Positions 31,079 through 40,099 of a DNA stretch of 40,818 nt are shown one piece after another. The first letter of the stretch is position 1. Every line of letters starts with the position of its first letter. The DNA is from Xenococcaceae cyanobacterium MO_188.B29 (GTDB lineage: Bacteria > Cyanobacteriota > Cyanobacteriia > Cyanobacteriales > Xenococcaceae). The notes under the pieces were generated by a model. The model saw only the letters and a program-made list of their open reading frames with translations. It was not told the DNA's origin and did not search any database. The stretch covers positions 1-40,818 of the forward strand of contig JASJDI010000016.1 in assembly GCA_030065155.1 (NCBI GenBank), in the 5' to 3' direction. The position numbers were made by a program, and so were the translations under genes.

Positions 31079-33583
31079 ATGCTTCATAAATTGTATTTTA
31101 ATATTCTAGGTATTATCGCTAGTGTAGCGGTATCGGGTTTTATTATCGGCTTACGACATCAAGGAAGTTTTGAGCAAATAGAATTATTAGCATATGATTC
31201 TTTAGTTAGGTTAAATGCTCAATCTGGCTTCGACGAAAGAATTACCATTGTGGGAATTGACGACAATACTTTACGGAAACTCAATAGCGATAAAGTTAGC
31301 GATGGTACTCTGAAGCAAGTTTTAGAAACAATCAGACAATACGAACCAAGGGTAATTGGCGTTGATATAATTCGAGATGTTCCTATCGGAAAAGGAAGAA
31401 AAGAATTACTCAACTATGTGAATAGTATTTATCAAACTCTAGGAGGTGCAATTAAACCGATTATCTTTCCTTGTGCTTTACCTTCGGACAATAGACCTAA
31501 TGGAATTGCTTCTCCTCCAGTAATCGATCCTGATAGTGCTATTGGCTTCGTTGATTTGGAAACCGATCCGCAAAATATATTTGGTGGAGAACTTATTAGA
31601 CGTGCTTATATTTCGAGTATTCCAGTGGATATTGGGTTAGAAACCGCTCCCGAAAGTCAATTTGACGCAGAATCAACCAATAATATGTGTACTGCTCCTT
31701 TTTCTTTCAGTTTTCTAACAGCTTTAAGTTATCTCCAAGCACAACAAATCGCAACTTTATCACCCGATGCAACTCCCGAGCTTAGCGAATTTCTCGATTA
31801 CAAGAAAATTGAGGAAGGCGAGCTCGGAGTCAAATCTCTAACTTTTAGACCATTAAAAGCAAAAACTGGAAGCTATCACAACTTAGACCCTAGTTTTTAT
31901 CAATATTTAATTGATTATCGTTACACTCAACCAGGAGAAATCATCTCTTTAACCAAGGTACTGGACAATCAGGTTACCTCACAACAATTGAAAGACAAAT
32001 TTAAAGACAAAGTAGTATTAATTGGTTACACCACTAAAGAAGATCTCCATCAAACTCCCTTGGGAATGAAACCTGGAGTCTTAGTTCATGGGTGGATGGT
32101 TGGTCAGCTTCTGCGCAATGTGTTAGATCGACTACCGCAAATTTGGACTTGGTCTGAGCCAGTTGAATGGTTATGGATTTTAGGCTGGGGAGTAGTAGGA
32201 TGTATACTTGCGTTGGGAATACGTCCAGTTTGGATATTTATTGGCGTTCAAGGAATTGCAATCGCCGTACTATGTGGTAGTTGCTGGTTTCTCTTTACTC
32301 AACAAGGATGGATTCCTTTGATTCCTCCTGTCTTTAGTTTGGCAATTTCTAGTGTTGTCGTTAAAGCGATCGCCTCTAAATTTAAAATTTCACCCGAGCC
32401 TCCACCTATTATTTCTCCACCTATTAAACCTCCATCAGACCAAACAATAGATGAATCTAAACTTGTTAAACCTCCATCAGACCAAACAATAGATGAATCT
32501 AAACTTGTTAAATCTCTATCAGACCAAACAATAGATGAATCTAAGCTTGTTAAACCTCTATCAGACCAAACAATAGATGAATCTAAGCTTGTTAAACCTC
32601 CATCAGACCAAACAATAGATGAATCTAAACTTCCTCAATCTCCACTAAAACCTCCAGTAAAAAAAGATACTTTTGTCAGAGACTCTTTTATCGGCAAAAG
32701 TATTGGAGATGACGATCGCTATTTATTACACAAACTATTAGGAGAGGGGGGGATGAGTAAGGTATATATAGCTTTAGATAAAAGGCTTAATAATATGGAA
32801 GTAGCCATTAAAATTATGACTAGCTACTTTTCTGCCAATGACCAATATTTAATTAGAAGGTTTAAGACAGAAGTCGAAGATTTATGTATTTTAACTCATC
32901 CTAATATCATAAAAATTACTGATTATGGATTAACTCCAACAAAAACCCCTTTTAAGGGCGAGCCCTTTTTTGTAATGGAATATTTTGTAGGACCAACTCT
33001 CCAGCAACTACTTGATAAGAACAAAACTCTTGAGCCTCATTTAGCTTTACGAATTATACTTAAAGTCTGTCATGGACTGAAAGCAGCCCATCAAAAAGGA
33101 ATTGTTCATCGCGATATAAAACCAGCTAATATTTTCTTACCTGGAGAGACAGATACACTAGGAGAAGAAGTTAAAATTATCGATTTTGGTATCGCGAAAA
33201 AGATTGATGAAGAGAGTAAAAAACATACACAATTAACTGTTGCGGGTACATTTCTTGGTACTTATCGCTACGCTTCCCCCGAACAATGTTCCCCTGTATT
33301 AAGTGTTGACTCAAGGACTGATATTTATAGTCTAGGAATGGTTTTGTATGAAACCCTTAGTGGTAATAATCCTTACAATCTAAAAGACGATTCTAATACT
33401 ACCAACGCAGATTGGGAAGTTGCTCATCGTAGAAAGACTCCCATCCCTTTAAGAGAACAATTCGGCTGTCAAAATATTCCAGTTGAATTAGAAAAGATTG
33501 TCATGAAATGTTTGGCAAAATCGCCTCAAAATCGATTTCAAAATATTGAAGAGTTAGAACAGGCTTTAAGAGATTATTTATAA
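31079..33583 (+). CDS. CHASE2-domain transmembrane Ser/Thr protein kinase
   Basis: The protein is 834 residues. A first membrane segment (LGIIASVAVSGFIIGL) is followed by an extracytoplasmic CHASE2 sensor domain (about 30-335: LLAYDSLVRLNAQSG, ITIVGIDDNTLRKL, VVLIGYTT). Further membrane segments lie at about 360-445. A linker of five 14-residue repeats (PPSDQTIDESKLVK, residues 451-520) leads to a cytosolic Hanks kinase (about 550-834). Kinase residues are complete: LLGEGGMSKVY, K578, HRD with D679, DFG with D702. It senses an unknown lumenal or periplasmic signal. It is the first gene of a co-directional run into CIS structural genes, four bases before the next start. Confidence 0.9.
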   Translation: MLHKLYFNILGIIASVAVSGFIIGLRHQGSFEQIELLAYDSLVRLNAQSGFDERITIVGIDDNTLRKLNSDKVSDGTLKQVLETIRQYEPRVIGVDIIRDVPIGKGRKELLNYVNSIYQTLGGAIKPIIFPCALPSDNRPNGIASPPVIDPDSAIGFVDLETDPQNIFGGELIRRAYISSIPVDIGLETAPESQFDAESTNNMCTAPFSFSFLTALSYLQAQQIATLSPDATPELSEFLDYKKIEEGELGVKSLTFRPLKAKTGSYHNLDPSFYQYLIDYRYTQPGEIISLTKVLDNQVTSQQLKDKFKDKVVLIGYTTKEDLHQTPLGMKPGVLVHGWMVGQLLRNVLDRLPQIWTWSEPVEWLWILGWGVVGCILALGIRPVWIFIGVQGIAIAVLCGSCWFLFTQQGWIPLIPPVFSLAISSVVVKAIASKFKISPEPPPIISPPIKPPSDQTIDESKLVKPPSDQTIDESKLVKSLSDQTIDESKLVKPLSDQTIDESKLVKPPSDQTIDESKLPQSPLKPPVKKDTFVRDSFIGKSIGDDDRYLLHKLLGEGGMSKVYIALDKRLNNMEVAIKIMTSYFSANDQYLIRRFKTEVEDLCILTHPNIIKITDYGLTPTKTPFKGEPFFVMEYFVGPTLQQLLDKNKTLEPHLALRIILKVCHGLKAAHQKGIVHRDIKPANIFLPGETDTLGEEVKIIDFGIAKKIDEESKKHTQLTVAGTFLGTYRYASPEQCSPVLSVDSRTDIYSLGMVLYETLSGNNPYNLKDDSNTTNADWEVAHRRKTPIPLREQFGCQNIPVELEKIVMKCLAKSPQNRFQNIEELEQALRDYL
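32429..32638 (+). repeat. five 42-bp tandem repeats in the kinase linker
   Basis: Units start at 32429, 32471, 32513, 32555 and 32597, each encoding P-P/L-SDQTIDESKLVK with only a few base changes; the last drifts to LPQS. The repeats are rich in Ser/Thr and acidic residues, so they make a flexible linker and possible autophosphorylation sites. Near identity implies recent expansion. Confidence 0.92.
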
Positions 33584-33587
33584 ATAT

Positions 33588-36047
33588 ATGAAACTGAAGA
33601 ATTTGATTGCGCCACTGCAACAAAATATTAAAAAAACTCTATCTCTGCGAAGATTCAATCCTCTGAGCGATCGAGGACGAAAAGCGATCGCGAGTATGCT
33701 ATTAAATCGAGGTAGGCGTAAATTAGAAAATCTGGAAATTCCGCAACGCAAACCAACTTCTGTTTCTGAGGGAGGTAATGTCTTAGAAGATACTTATCAT
33801 TACACTTTTGAGCCTCTTCCTAATCCCTATCCTCAATACGACAAGTGTTACTGTAACAATCCTTTAGGATGCGATCGCCCTTTAGAAACTTTAAAACAAG
33901 CACCTACCGCTAAATTTTGCTCTCAATGTGGTTTTCCAGCACAATTGCCCGAAAATAAAGAAATTAGGGGTAAAAGAGGTATTTATCAAGTAAAACGCTT
34001 TTTAGGCAGACAAGGAAACGGGCGTATCTATGCAGCAGTGCAAGCAAATAGCGGTCAACCAGTAGTAATAAAAGAATACCTTTTACCTCGTCGCTGTTTT
34101 AAGCAAGTAGAAATCCGACAGCAAAAAAAAGAGATTTTTGAAAGGGTAGTAAATTTTCAAGTAGCAGAAACCAACCCTTCTGATTTTCGTTTGATTATTC
34201 CCACCGAAGGAATCAGCGATCGCCATCAAGACCGTTGTTACCTAATTGCACCAGGTAATTTAGCAGTCTTACCCAACCTTAAAGCTTACTTGCTACAACA
34301 GGGAAGAATGGAGGAAGAGCAAGTAATTAAATTATTAGACCAAGTATTACAAAGTTTGGAGTTTTTACACTCTCAGAAATGGAAATTCACTTCAGGAGAA
34401 ATTAAACAGGTATTAGTTCACGGGAATCTTAGTTTAGATACTCTACTAATCAGTCAAACAGAAGTAGGATTTTTAGTTTATTTATGGGATTTATCTTTCT
34501 GGGAAGACCTATTCGATCCTACCTTAGAAGAAGTATCTACTAAAAGAGTCATTGATGATTTAGTAGCATTAGGCAACATTGGTTTTTATCTCCTAGCAGC
34601 AAAAGAAGTCACAGCCCAAGCTAGTTATCCCCTAGATCCAAGGAATGACCTTAATTGGAGAGGAATTTCACCTCAACTCAAGAATTTTTTACTGCGACTT
34701 CTCGGTTTAAATTCTCGCTTTGAAGATGCTGCTACTGCGAGGAGAGAATTGCGCCAATTAACGTTAAATCTGGCTGACTCAGAATCGATACCTGTAACTC
34801 TTTTGGACACATCAACTTCAGCAGAAAAAACTTTTAGTTGGCTTCCTTGGGCAATTTTTTCAGCAATTATTTTATTGTTAGGATGGGGAATTTGGCGGTT
34901 AATAGATAATCAACCCAACGGCAAATCAAGCAAAAAAGTTTCAGGATACTCCTGTATTAAAGATATTAGAAATGTTCCTTCTGGTAACTTCACTTACGGC
35001 ATAGTATCGTCAGAAAAACCCAAAGATATAGCAGCAAAAAAATTAAAAGATATTTTTAATATTAATGATACTTATAAAAATGCTTATAAAAATTTTTGCA
35101 GCATTGATTCTGATAGTAGTACTTTTACCCAAATTCTCAATCAAATACATCAGATCGACCTCAAGCCATTTTTAGCAAATAATCAGCAAAACTTAATTCA
35201 TAATATTGCTCCGCGTAAAATTGACTTTGCTTTATTGCATCTCGCTCCTAATAAATATCAAACTAAAAAAATCATGAGAAATGCTCGAGAAGAAGTTATT
35301 AATAATGTAATTGCTTATGATGGACTATTAGTTTATGTTCCTTTTGTCGATTGCAAAAATTGTCAACAACTAGGAAAATATCTAGAACAAAAAATAACTC
35401 TCAAGCAGTTAAGAAAAATTTATACAGCAAAAGTAGATTATTGGAACGAAATAAACCCTAATATCCCTAGTAATATTAAAATTCAAGCTTTTGTTCCTGA
35501 TGATAATTCTGCCCTTAAACTATTTGAGCAATTACTATTTGAAGACCAAAGAGACATTGTAGCCTTTCAAGAAGCTATTGCCTCAGGAAAAATTAAACGA
35601 CAAGAAAGTTACTCTATTCTTCAAGAAATTAGAAAATTATGGCAACAAGGCAGCATAGCAGATGGCACAAAACAAGGAGGAATTGGGTTTGATTTTCAAG
35701 AGATAGCTTATAAACAATGTAATGTTTATCCTCTTGCTGTAGTACGAGATTCTCAAGAGTTTTTTCCCATGCTGATCCAAAAAGCCAACCAACAAGGAGT
35801 AGAACTATTTAAAGATTTAAGTTGCCAAGATAAACAAAACTATAAACTCAACGAAACTGTCTTGCGCGATCGCCGATATCCCCTTGCCTTTTCCCTGAAT
35901 TTGCTTTATCTCAACGATGACCGATACCAAAACTTAGAGTTTGGAGGAAAAATTACAGAAATCTTCAAAACCGAAGAATTTCAGTGTCACCTATCCCATA
36001 AAAAACTCATTCCTCTAGAATTAAGTGAGCAAGACTGTAAAAGATAA
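33588..36047 (+). CDS. pseudokinase-TM-periplasmic-binding-protein-like fusion
   Basis: The protein is 819 residues. After a cysteine-rich stretch (CYCNNPLGCDRP with CSQCG, about 90-125) comes a kinase-like domain (about 130-400). It keeps the ATP-site lysine (K162 in VVIKEY) but lacks catalytic residues: HRD is replaced by HGN (H278) and DFG by DLS (D301). A membrane segment follows at about 417-438. The C-terminal part (about 450-819) resembles phosphate/PstS-type binding proteins, with LLVYVPF and the typical ITLKQLRKIYTAKVDYWNEI. An inactive kinase domain joined to an outside solute-binding domain suggests a ligand-regulated scaffold for the kinase encoded upstream. I know of no exact precedent. 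Function is inferred. Confidence 0.8.
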   Translation: MKLKNLIAPLQQNIKKTLSLRRFNPLSDRGRKAIASMLLNRGRRKLENLEIPQRKPTSVSEGGNVLEDTYHYTFEPLPNPYPQYDKCYCNNPLGCDRPLETLKQAPTAKFCSQCGFPAQLPENKEIRGKRGIYQVKRFLGRQGNGRIYAAVQANSGQPVVIKEYLLPRRCFKQVEIRQQKKEIFERVVNFQVAETNPSDFRLIIPTEGISDRHQDRCYLIAPGNLAVLPNLKAYLLQQGRMEEEQVIKLLDQVLQSLEFLHSQKWKFTSGEIKQVLVHGNLSLDTLLISQTEVGFLVYLWDLSFWEDLFDPTLEEVSTKRVIDDLVALGNIGFYLLAAKEVTAQASYPLDPRNDLNWRGISPQLKNFLLRLLGLNSRFEDAATARRELRQLTLNLADSESIPVTLLDTSTSAEKTFSWLPWAIFSAIILLLGWGIWRLIDNQPNGKSSKKVSGYSCIKDIRNVPSGNFTYGIVSSEKPKDIAAKKLKDIFNINDTYKNAYKNFCSIDSDSSTFTQILNQIHQIDLKPFLANNQQNLIHNIAPRKIDFALLHLAPNKYQTKKIMRNAREEVINNVIAYDGLLVYVPFVDCKNCQQLGKYLEQKITLKQLRKIYTAKVDYWNEINPNIPSNIKIQAFVPDDNSALKLFEQLLFEDQRDIVAFQEAIASGKIKRQESYSILQEIRKLWQQGSIADGTKQGGIGFDFQEIAYKQCNVYPLAVVRDSQEFFPMLIQKANQQGVELFKDLSCQDKQNYKLNETVLRDRRYPLAFSLNLLYLNDDRYQNLEFGGKITEIFKTEEFQCHLSHKKLIPLELSEQDCKR

Positions 36048-36094
36048 GAAAACAAGAAATTTCTGTCCAATTCCCTAATACCTAAAAACCAACC

Positions 36095-36634
36095 ATGGCG
36101 ATAGTTAAATGTAAGAATCCCGCATGTCCCTATTATGATAGAACAGTACCAGAAGGTGAATTTTGTCCTCACTGTGGTGAAGCGTTAAACTTGGAAAAAA
36201 CAAGTCCCCAGAAATCTTACACCCCATTAGTACCTGACAATGCAGATGGTCGTACTTATGTCGAACTACCTCAGAAACTACGTAAGAATCGCCTCACATT
36301 AAATCACTCTAATTCTGGTCAAACTTTTACTATAGATAGTGATAGTGCCACCAATAAAATATATTTAGGTCGTCAGGTGGCGATTCCTAGTGTCTCTGTA
36401 ATAGATATGAGCGATCTTCCTTTTGCAGAGAGAATCTCCCATCTTCACGCCTATGTTACTTGGGATAATAACCGCAACTGCTTCACTATTACAGATAATG
36501 ACAGTACCAACGGGACAATTCTGAATGGTAAATCCCTAATTCCTCAACAGCCTTATCCCCTCAATCCAGGCGATCGTCTAGAATTTGGTAGAGAGCATAA
36601 AATAATTTTTACCGGAGAAATTAGTGAAACATAG
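36095..36634 (+). CDS. zinc-ribbon FHA-domain protein, copy 1
   Basis: The protein is 179 residues. An N-terminal zinc ribbon (CKNPACPYYDRTVPEGEFCP then HCGEAL) is followed by a linker and an FHA domain (about 70-175): IYLGRQ, RISHLHAYVTWDNN and DSTNGTILNGKSL carry the usual phosphothreonine-binding residues (Arg in GR, Ser-His, Asn-Gly). It would bind phosphorylated Ser/Thr proteins such as a product of the kinase two genes upstream. It has no membrane segment. It lies 47 bases after the pseudokinase gene and 29 before its paralog. Confidence 0.92.
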   Translation: MAIVKCKNPACPYYDRTVPEGEFCPHCGEALNLEKTSPQKSYTPLVPDNADGRTYVELPQKLRKNRLTLNHSNSGQTFTIDSDSATNKIYLGRQVAIPSVSVIDMSDLPFAERISHLHAYVTWDNNRNCFTITDNDSTNGTILNGKSLIPQQPYPLNPGDRLEFGREHKIIFTGEISET

Positions 36635-36663
36635 TTGGCAAATCTAAGAACTGAGAACTAAAA

Positions 36664-37149
36664 ATGGCGATAGTTAAATGTCTGAATCCCGCATGTGATT
36701 ATTTTGAAAGAGCAGTTCCAGAAGGAGATTGTTGTCCTTACTGTGGTGAACCATTAAACCTGGAAAAAACAAGTTCTCAGGTTACTCCTCCAGACTACCC
36801 CAAAAGCATTAGTCTCAAGTTAGTTCACTCTAATTCTGGTCAAACTTTTACCGTAGATCGTTATAGTGCCACCAATAAAATATATTTAGGTCGTCAGGAA
36901 GGGATTCCTAGTGTCTCTGTAATAGATATGAGCGATCTTCCTTTTGCAGAGAGAATCTCCCATCTTCACGCCTATGTCATGTGGGATAATAACCGCAACA
37001 GCTTCACTATTGCAGATAATAACAGTACCAACGGGACAATTCTGAATGGTCAATCCCTAACGCCTCAACAGCCTTATCCCCTCAATCCAGGCGATCGTCT
37101 AGAATTTGGTAGAGAGCATAAAATAATTTTTACCGTAGAAATTAGCTAA
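36664..37149 (+). CDS. zinc-ribbon FHA-domain protein, copy 2
   Basis: This 161-residue tandem paralog of the preceding gene has the same zinc ribbon (CLNPACDYFERAVPEGDCCP then YCGEPL) and FHA domain, but a shorter linker. Long stretches of DNA are identical between the two (for example around 36395-36460 and 36920-36980), so the duplication is recent or maintained by conversion. Phosphopeptide-binding residues are retained in both. Two FHA readers next to a kinase and the CIS genes recall the Fha component that gates some type VI secretion systems; the parallel is inference. Confidence 0.92.
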   Translation: MAIVKCLNPACDYFERAVPEGDCCPYCGEPLNLEKTSSQVTPPDYPKSISLKLVHSNSGQTFTVDRYSATNKIYLGRQEGIPSVSVIDMSDLPFAERISHLHAYVMWDNNRNSFTIADNNSTNGTILNGQSLTPQQPYPLNPGDRLEFGREHKIIFTVEIS

Positions 37150-37158
37150 TTGTTGATT

Positions 37159-37197
37159 GCTAATAGCTAATAGCTAATAGCTAACAGCTAACAGCTA
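37159..37197. repeat. heptamer tandem repeat (GCTAATA)
   Basis: Three GCTAATA units are followed by two GCTAACA units and a partial one. The tract lies between the second FHA gene and the DUF4255 gene, in the type of spacer where cyanobacterial heptamer STRRs occur. Confidence 0.8.
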
Positions 37198-37278
37198 TAT
37201 AGACCAAAGTCTAATGACAGAGTTGACAGAATCCCTGTAAGCTAAACCTAAAATATCATCTCCATTTTAGGAATTCGG

Positions 37279-37764
37279 ATGATCACTGCTGTTACCCAGA
37301 CCTTAACAGGGATTCTGGTCGAAACCTCTCCCCTAATTAGGAATGTTGAGATCGATCTCAATCATCCTCAAACGAGGCAAGATGTCAAACCAGCACTAAG
37401 CCTCTATCTGTATGCACTTACCAAAAGTAACCACAATATTCTAGACAATAGTCATCGTCAATTAGATACTCAGGGTTACATTGTTGACTGGTACGACCTA
37501 TCTTTTGTGATTATTCCCTGGGATTGGACAGTATTGGGGCAATGGCAGTTGCTATCAGAAGTACTGACTTCATTAATTCCCTATCGGTTAATTGCTCAAG
37601 ACAAATTAGCCCCAGAATTAAGAGGATTTGGAGATTTACCATTACACATAGCTACCTCAGTGCCAGATACTGCAAGGTGTGAGAAAGCCTTGGGCATATC
37701 CTTTCATCCTGCTTTATACCTCACTATACCAACTCCTTTTGTGGTAGCTAGACTTCAACCTTAG
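37279..37764 (+). CDS. DUF4255 protein (Pvc16/Afp16-type tube terminator)
   Basis: The protein is 161 residues and matches DUF4255: ITAVTQTLTGILVETSPLIR, then RQDVKPALSLYLYALTKSNH, YIVDWYDLSFVIIPWDWTVL and the C-terminal TIPTPFVVARLQP. The family is the N-terminal domain of Pvc16/Afp16, the cap that ends the inner tube and sheath in contractile injection particles. It directly precedes the sheath gene (58 bases), as in many CIS operons. No signal peptide; cytosolic assembly is expected. Confidence 0.85.
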   Translation: MITAVTQTLTGILVETSPLIRNVEIDLNHPQTRQDVKPALSLYLYALTKSNHNILDNSHRQLDTQGYIVDWYDLSFVIIPWDWTVLGQWQLLSEVLTSLIPYRLIAQDKLAPELRGFGDLPLHIATSVPDTARCEKALGISFHPALYLTIPTPFVVARLQP

Positions 37765-37822
37765 TCTAATTCTTACGATTAATGATTTTGTTGTCGTTGC
37801 TTATATCCAAGGATAAGTTATT

Positions 37823-39475
37823 ATGCCTAGATTAGATTACTTTGCTCCTGGTGTCTATGTTGAAGAAATCAACCGAGGGAGTCGTCCCATAGAAGGGGTT
37901 TCTACTAACGTAGCCGGCTTTGTGGGGTTTACTGAAGACATTCGCAACAGTGCAGAACTCTTCAAGCCCATGTTAGTTACGAATTGGAGTCAGTACCTCA
38001 ATTATTTTGGAAAAGATAATTCCGATGGCTTTACCGACTTTAACGCCTATTTACCCTTCGCCGTAAATGGTTTTTTCCTCAATGGAGGAGGACGCTGTTG
38101 GATTTGTAGTATTGGGACTCACTTACCAGGAAAACAACCCAGCCCAGAACAAACAGGCTTAGAAATTTCCACTCGGGGCAGAAATCGACCCTCTCTGCGT
38201 TTAGGTTTTAAAGACCCAAGAGCTAATCTCCCCTCTTTAACCATTGAGATTCAAGACAGCACGCCTAAAGCTTTACCTCCCGATACAGAAGGAGAACCCC
38301 CTGAGAATACAGGAGAGTTTTTCAGTATTGTTGTCAAACAAGGCGATCGCATTCTCGAAAGATTCGATAACTTAACCATGAATCGGGAAATCAATTCCCA
38401 AGTAGCAGACTATGTAGTTAATCGTCTGGCACAGTCTCCCATACTCCAAGTAGCGGATATTTCTCAGGTAGGAAGACCCCTAGCCCGCAGACCAGCCAAT
38501 GGTACATTTCAACTAAATTTACCTCAAGTAGCATCCCGACCCGAAAATTTGACAAGGGACATGAAAGGGAGTCAGGATGACAGAACAGGGGTACAGGGAA
38601 TGTTTGAGATTGACGAAATCAACATTCTTGCTTGTCCCGATCTCATGAGAGTTTATGAAGAAGGATTAATTAGCCTCGATCAAGTCCATGACGTTATGGG
38701 ACTACAAATCAGTCTGTGTGAAGGATCGATGAGTGGTAATGTTCCTAATCCCCCCAATCGAATGGTAGTTTTGGATACTCCCCCGGACAAGGTTAAACCC
38801 CAAGAAGTAGCCCAATGGCTAGAAGATTCCAAATTGCGGTCTATGTTTGCAGCCCTCTACTACCCTTGGGTCAAAACCACTAACCCCAAAGATGGCAAAA
38901 CCATTAATATACCTCCCTGCGGTCATGTCATGGGAGTGTGGTCTCGTAGCGATGAAACTAGAGGTGTCTATAAAGCTCCTGCTAATGAAGTTCCTCGCGG
39001 TGTCATAGGTTTAGCTTACGATACTAACTTCCGCGAACAAGAACTCTTGAATCCTAAAGGTATTAATTGTATTCGTACCTTTCCCAATCGAGGTATTCGT
39101 ATTTGGGGAGCCAGAACTCTGGTTGAACCAGATATCACTGAATGGCGTTATATCAATGTGCGTCGCCTGATTAGCTACATCGAAAAGTCGATCGAGTTAG
39201 GTACGCAATGGGTAGTTTTTGAACCCAACGATGAAGACTTGTGGGCAAGAGTAACTAGAGTTGTTTCTAACTTCCTGGAACGACTTTGGCGCGAAGGTGC
39301 TTTATTTGGCGCATCTCCCGAACAGGCTTTTTATGTCAAATGCGACAGCGAACTCAACACCTCAGAAACGATGATCTTGGGGCGTTTATATGTGGAAATC
39401 GGAGTTTGTCCCGTCCGTCCTGCAGAGTTTGTTATCTTCCGCATCTCTCAATGGAATAGTAGCGACGGCGCGTAA
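37823..39475 (+). CDS. contractile injection system sheath protein
   Basis: The protein is 550 residues with the phage tail sheath fold. The N-terminus is diagnostic (YFAPGVYVEEINRGSRPIEG followed by VSTNVAGFVGFT), and so is the C-terminus, with LWREGALFGASPEQAFYVKC and then GRLYVEIGVCPVRPAEFVIF. The middle contains the typical LACPDLM and GVIGLAYDTNFREQELLNPK blocks. It would polymerise around the tube and contract to drive it. Only one sheath gene is visible here, and the tube gene follows 61 bases later. Length fits eCIS/tCIS sheaths. Confidence 0.93.
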   Translation: MPRLDYFAPGVYVEEINRGSRPIEGVSTNVAGFVGFTEDIRNSAELFKPMLVTNWSQYLNYFGKDNSDGFTDFNAYLPFAVNGFFLNGGGRCWICSIGTHLPGKQPSPEQTGLEISTRGRNRPSLRLGFKDPRANLPSLTIEIQDSTPKALPPDTEGEPPENTGEFFSIVVKQGDRILERFDNLTMNREINSQVADYVVNRLAQSPILQVADISQVGRPLARRPANGTFQLNLPQVASRPENLTRDMKGSQDDRTGVQGMFEIDEINILACPDLMRVYEEGLISLDQVHDVMGLQISLCEGSMSGNVPNPPNRMVVLDTPPDKVKPQEVAQWLEDSKLRSMFAALYYPWVKTTNPKDGKTINIPPCGHVMGVWSRSDETRGVYKAPANEVPRGVIGLAYDTNFREQELLNPKGINCIRTFPNRGIRIWGARTLVEPDITEWRYINVRRLISYIEKSIELGTQWVVFEPNDEDLWARVTRVVSNFLERLWREGALFGASPEQAFYVKCDSELNTSETMILGRLYVEIGVCPVRPAEFVIFRISQWNSSDGA

Positions 39476-39489
39476 TTCAATCATCACAA

Positions 39490-39524
39490 ATGACCAATGA
39501 CCAATAACCAATAACCAATAACTA
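39490..39524. repeat. heptamer tandem repeat just before the tube gene
   Basis: Units read ATGACCA twice, ATAACCA twice and ATAACTA. The next bases (AGGAG, 39524-39528) are the ribosome site of the tube gene, so changes in repeat number would move the leader without touching the site. Confidence 0.8.
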
Positions 39525-39536
39525 GGAGAAAAGTAA

Positions 39537-40013
39537 ATGGCAAACGGACAACCAGACGAACTATTAACAAATTGTCGGTTTTATTTTGAAGCTGACGGCG
39601 GACTAACAAAACTTATGATTTTAGAAGTGGGTGGCTTAACCACTGAAAGCCCAGCAGCAGGAGGAGATAAAGTTTTAGGTTCAGGTAAAAATGCAATTAA
39701 CCTCAGACAAGCTACCCCTACTCGAGTTAAATTCAGTCCCGTTACTGTCAAGATGGTAGCAACTCTAAAGCGAGATCTTTATGATTGGTACGAAAACTGT
39801 AATAAAAACGCTGGTGGAGGGTCTGCCTGGGCGAAAAATCGTAAAACTGCCTCGATTGTGGTCTATGACACACAAAACAAAGAGGCAGCCCGTTGGAATC
39901 TCGACAACTGCTATCCTACTAAATACGAAGGTCCCAAATTAGAAGCTAATTCTAATGATGTGGCGACTGAAACTATTACTCTAGTTCACGAAGGTATCAT
40001 ACGAGTTAAGTAA
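39537..40013 (+). CDS. CIS inner tube protein (gp19/Hcp-like), copy 1
   Basis: The protein is 158 residues of the T4-gp19/Pvc1 tube family: LLTNCRFYFEADGGLTKLMI, then KVLGSGKNAINLRQATPTRV, the central MVATLKRDLYDWYENC and the C-terminal ETITLVHEGIIRVK. Such proteins form hexameric rings stacked into the tube through which cargo passes. It follows the sheath gene in the standard order. AGGAG at 39524 supports the ATG. The second tube gene follows 86 bases later and differs clearly in sequence, so the two have different positions in the particle. Confidence 0.9.
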   Translation: MANGQPDELLTNCRFYFEADGGLTKLMILEVGGLTTESPAAGGDKVLGSGKNAINLRQATPTRVKFSPVTVKMVATLKRDLYDWYENCNKNAGGGSAWAKNRKTASIVVYDTQNKEAARWNLDNCYPTKYEGPKLEANSNDVATETITLVHEGIIRVK

Positions 40014-40032
40014 TACGACCAGAATAAGGGAA

Positions 40033-40063
40033 AAGGAATGAGGAGAATTTTGCCTGATTCCTT
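40033..40063 (+). other. small inverted repeat between the two tube genes
   Basis: AAGGAAT (40033-40039) pairs with ATTCCTT (40057-40063) with a 17-base loop. It could attenuate read-through or stabilise the upstream transcript, which would make copy 1 more abundant than the second tube protein. Confidence 0.3.
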
Positions 40064-40099
40064 GTTCCTTCCTTCATCGTTCGTCTTCAATTCCTAATT

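Noticed and set aside
32429-32638. CRISPR-like regular repeat
   Set aside because: Five contiguous 42-base units without spacers, in frame in a kinase gene; they are coding tandem repeats.
33588-36047. Active Ser/Thr kinase
   Set aside because: HRD and DFG are replaced by HGN and DLS, so catalysis is unlikely even though the ATP-site lysine remains.
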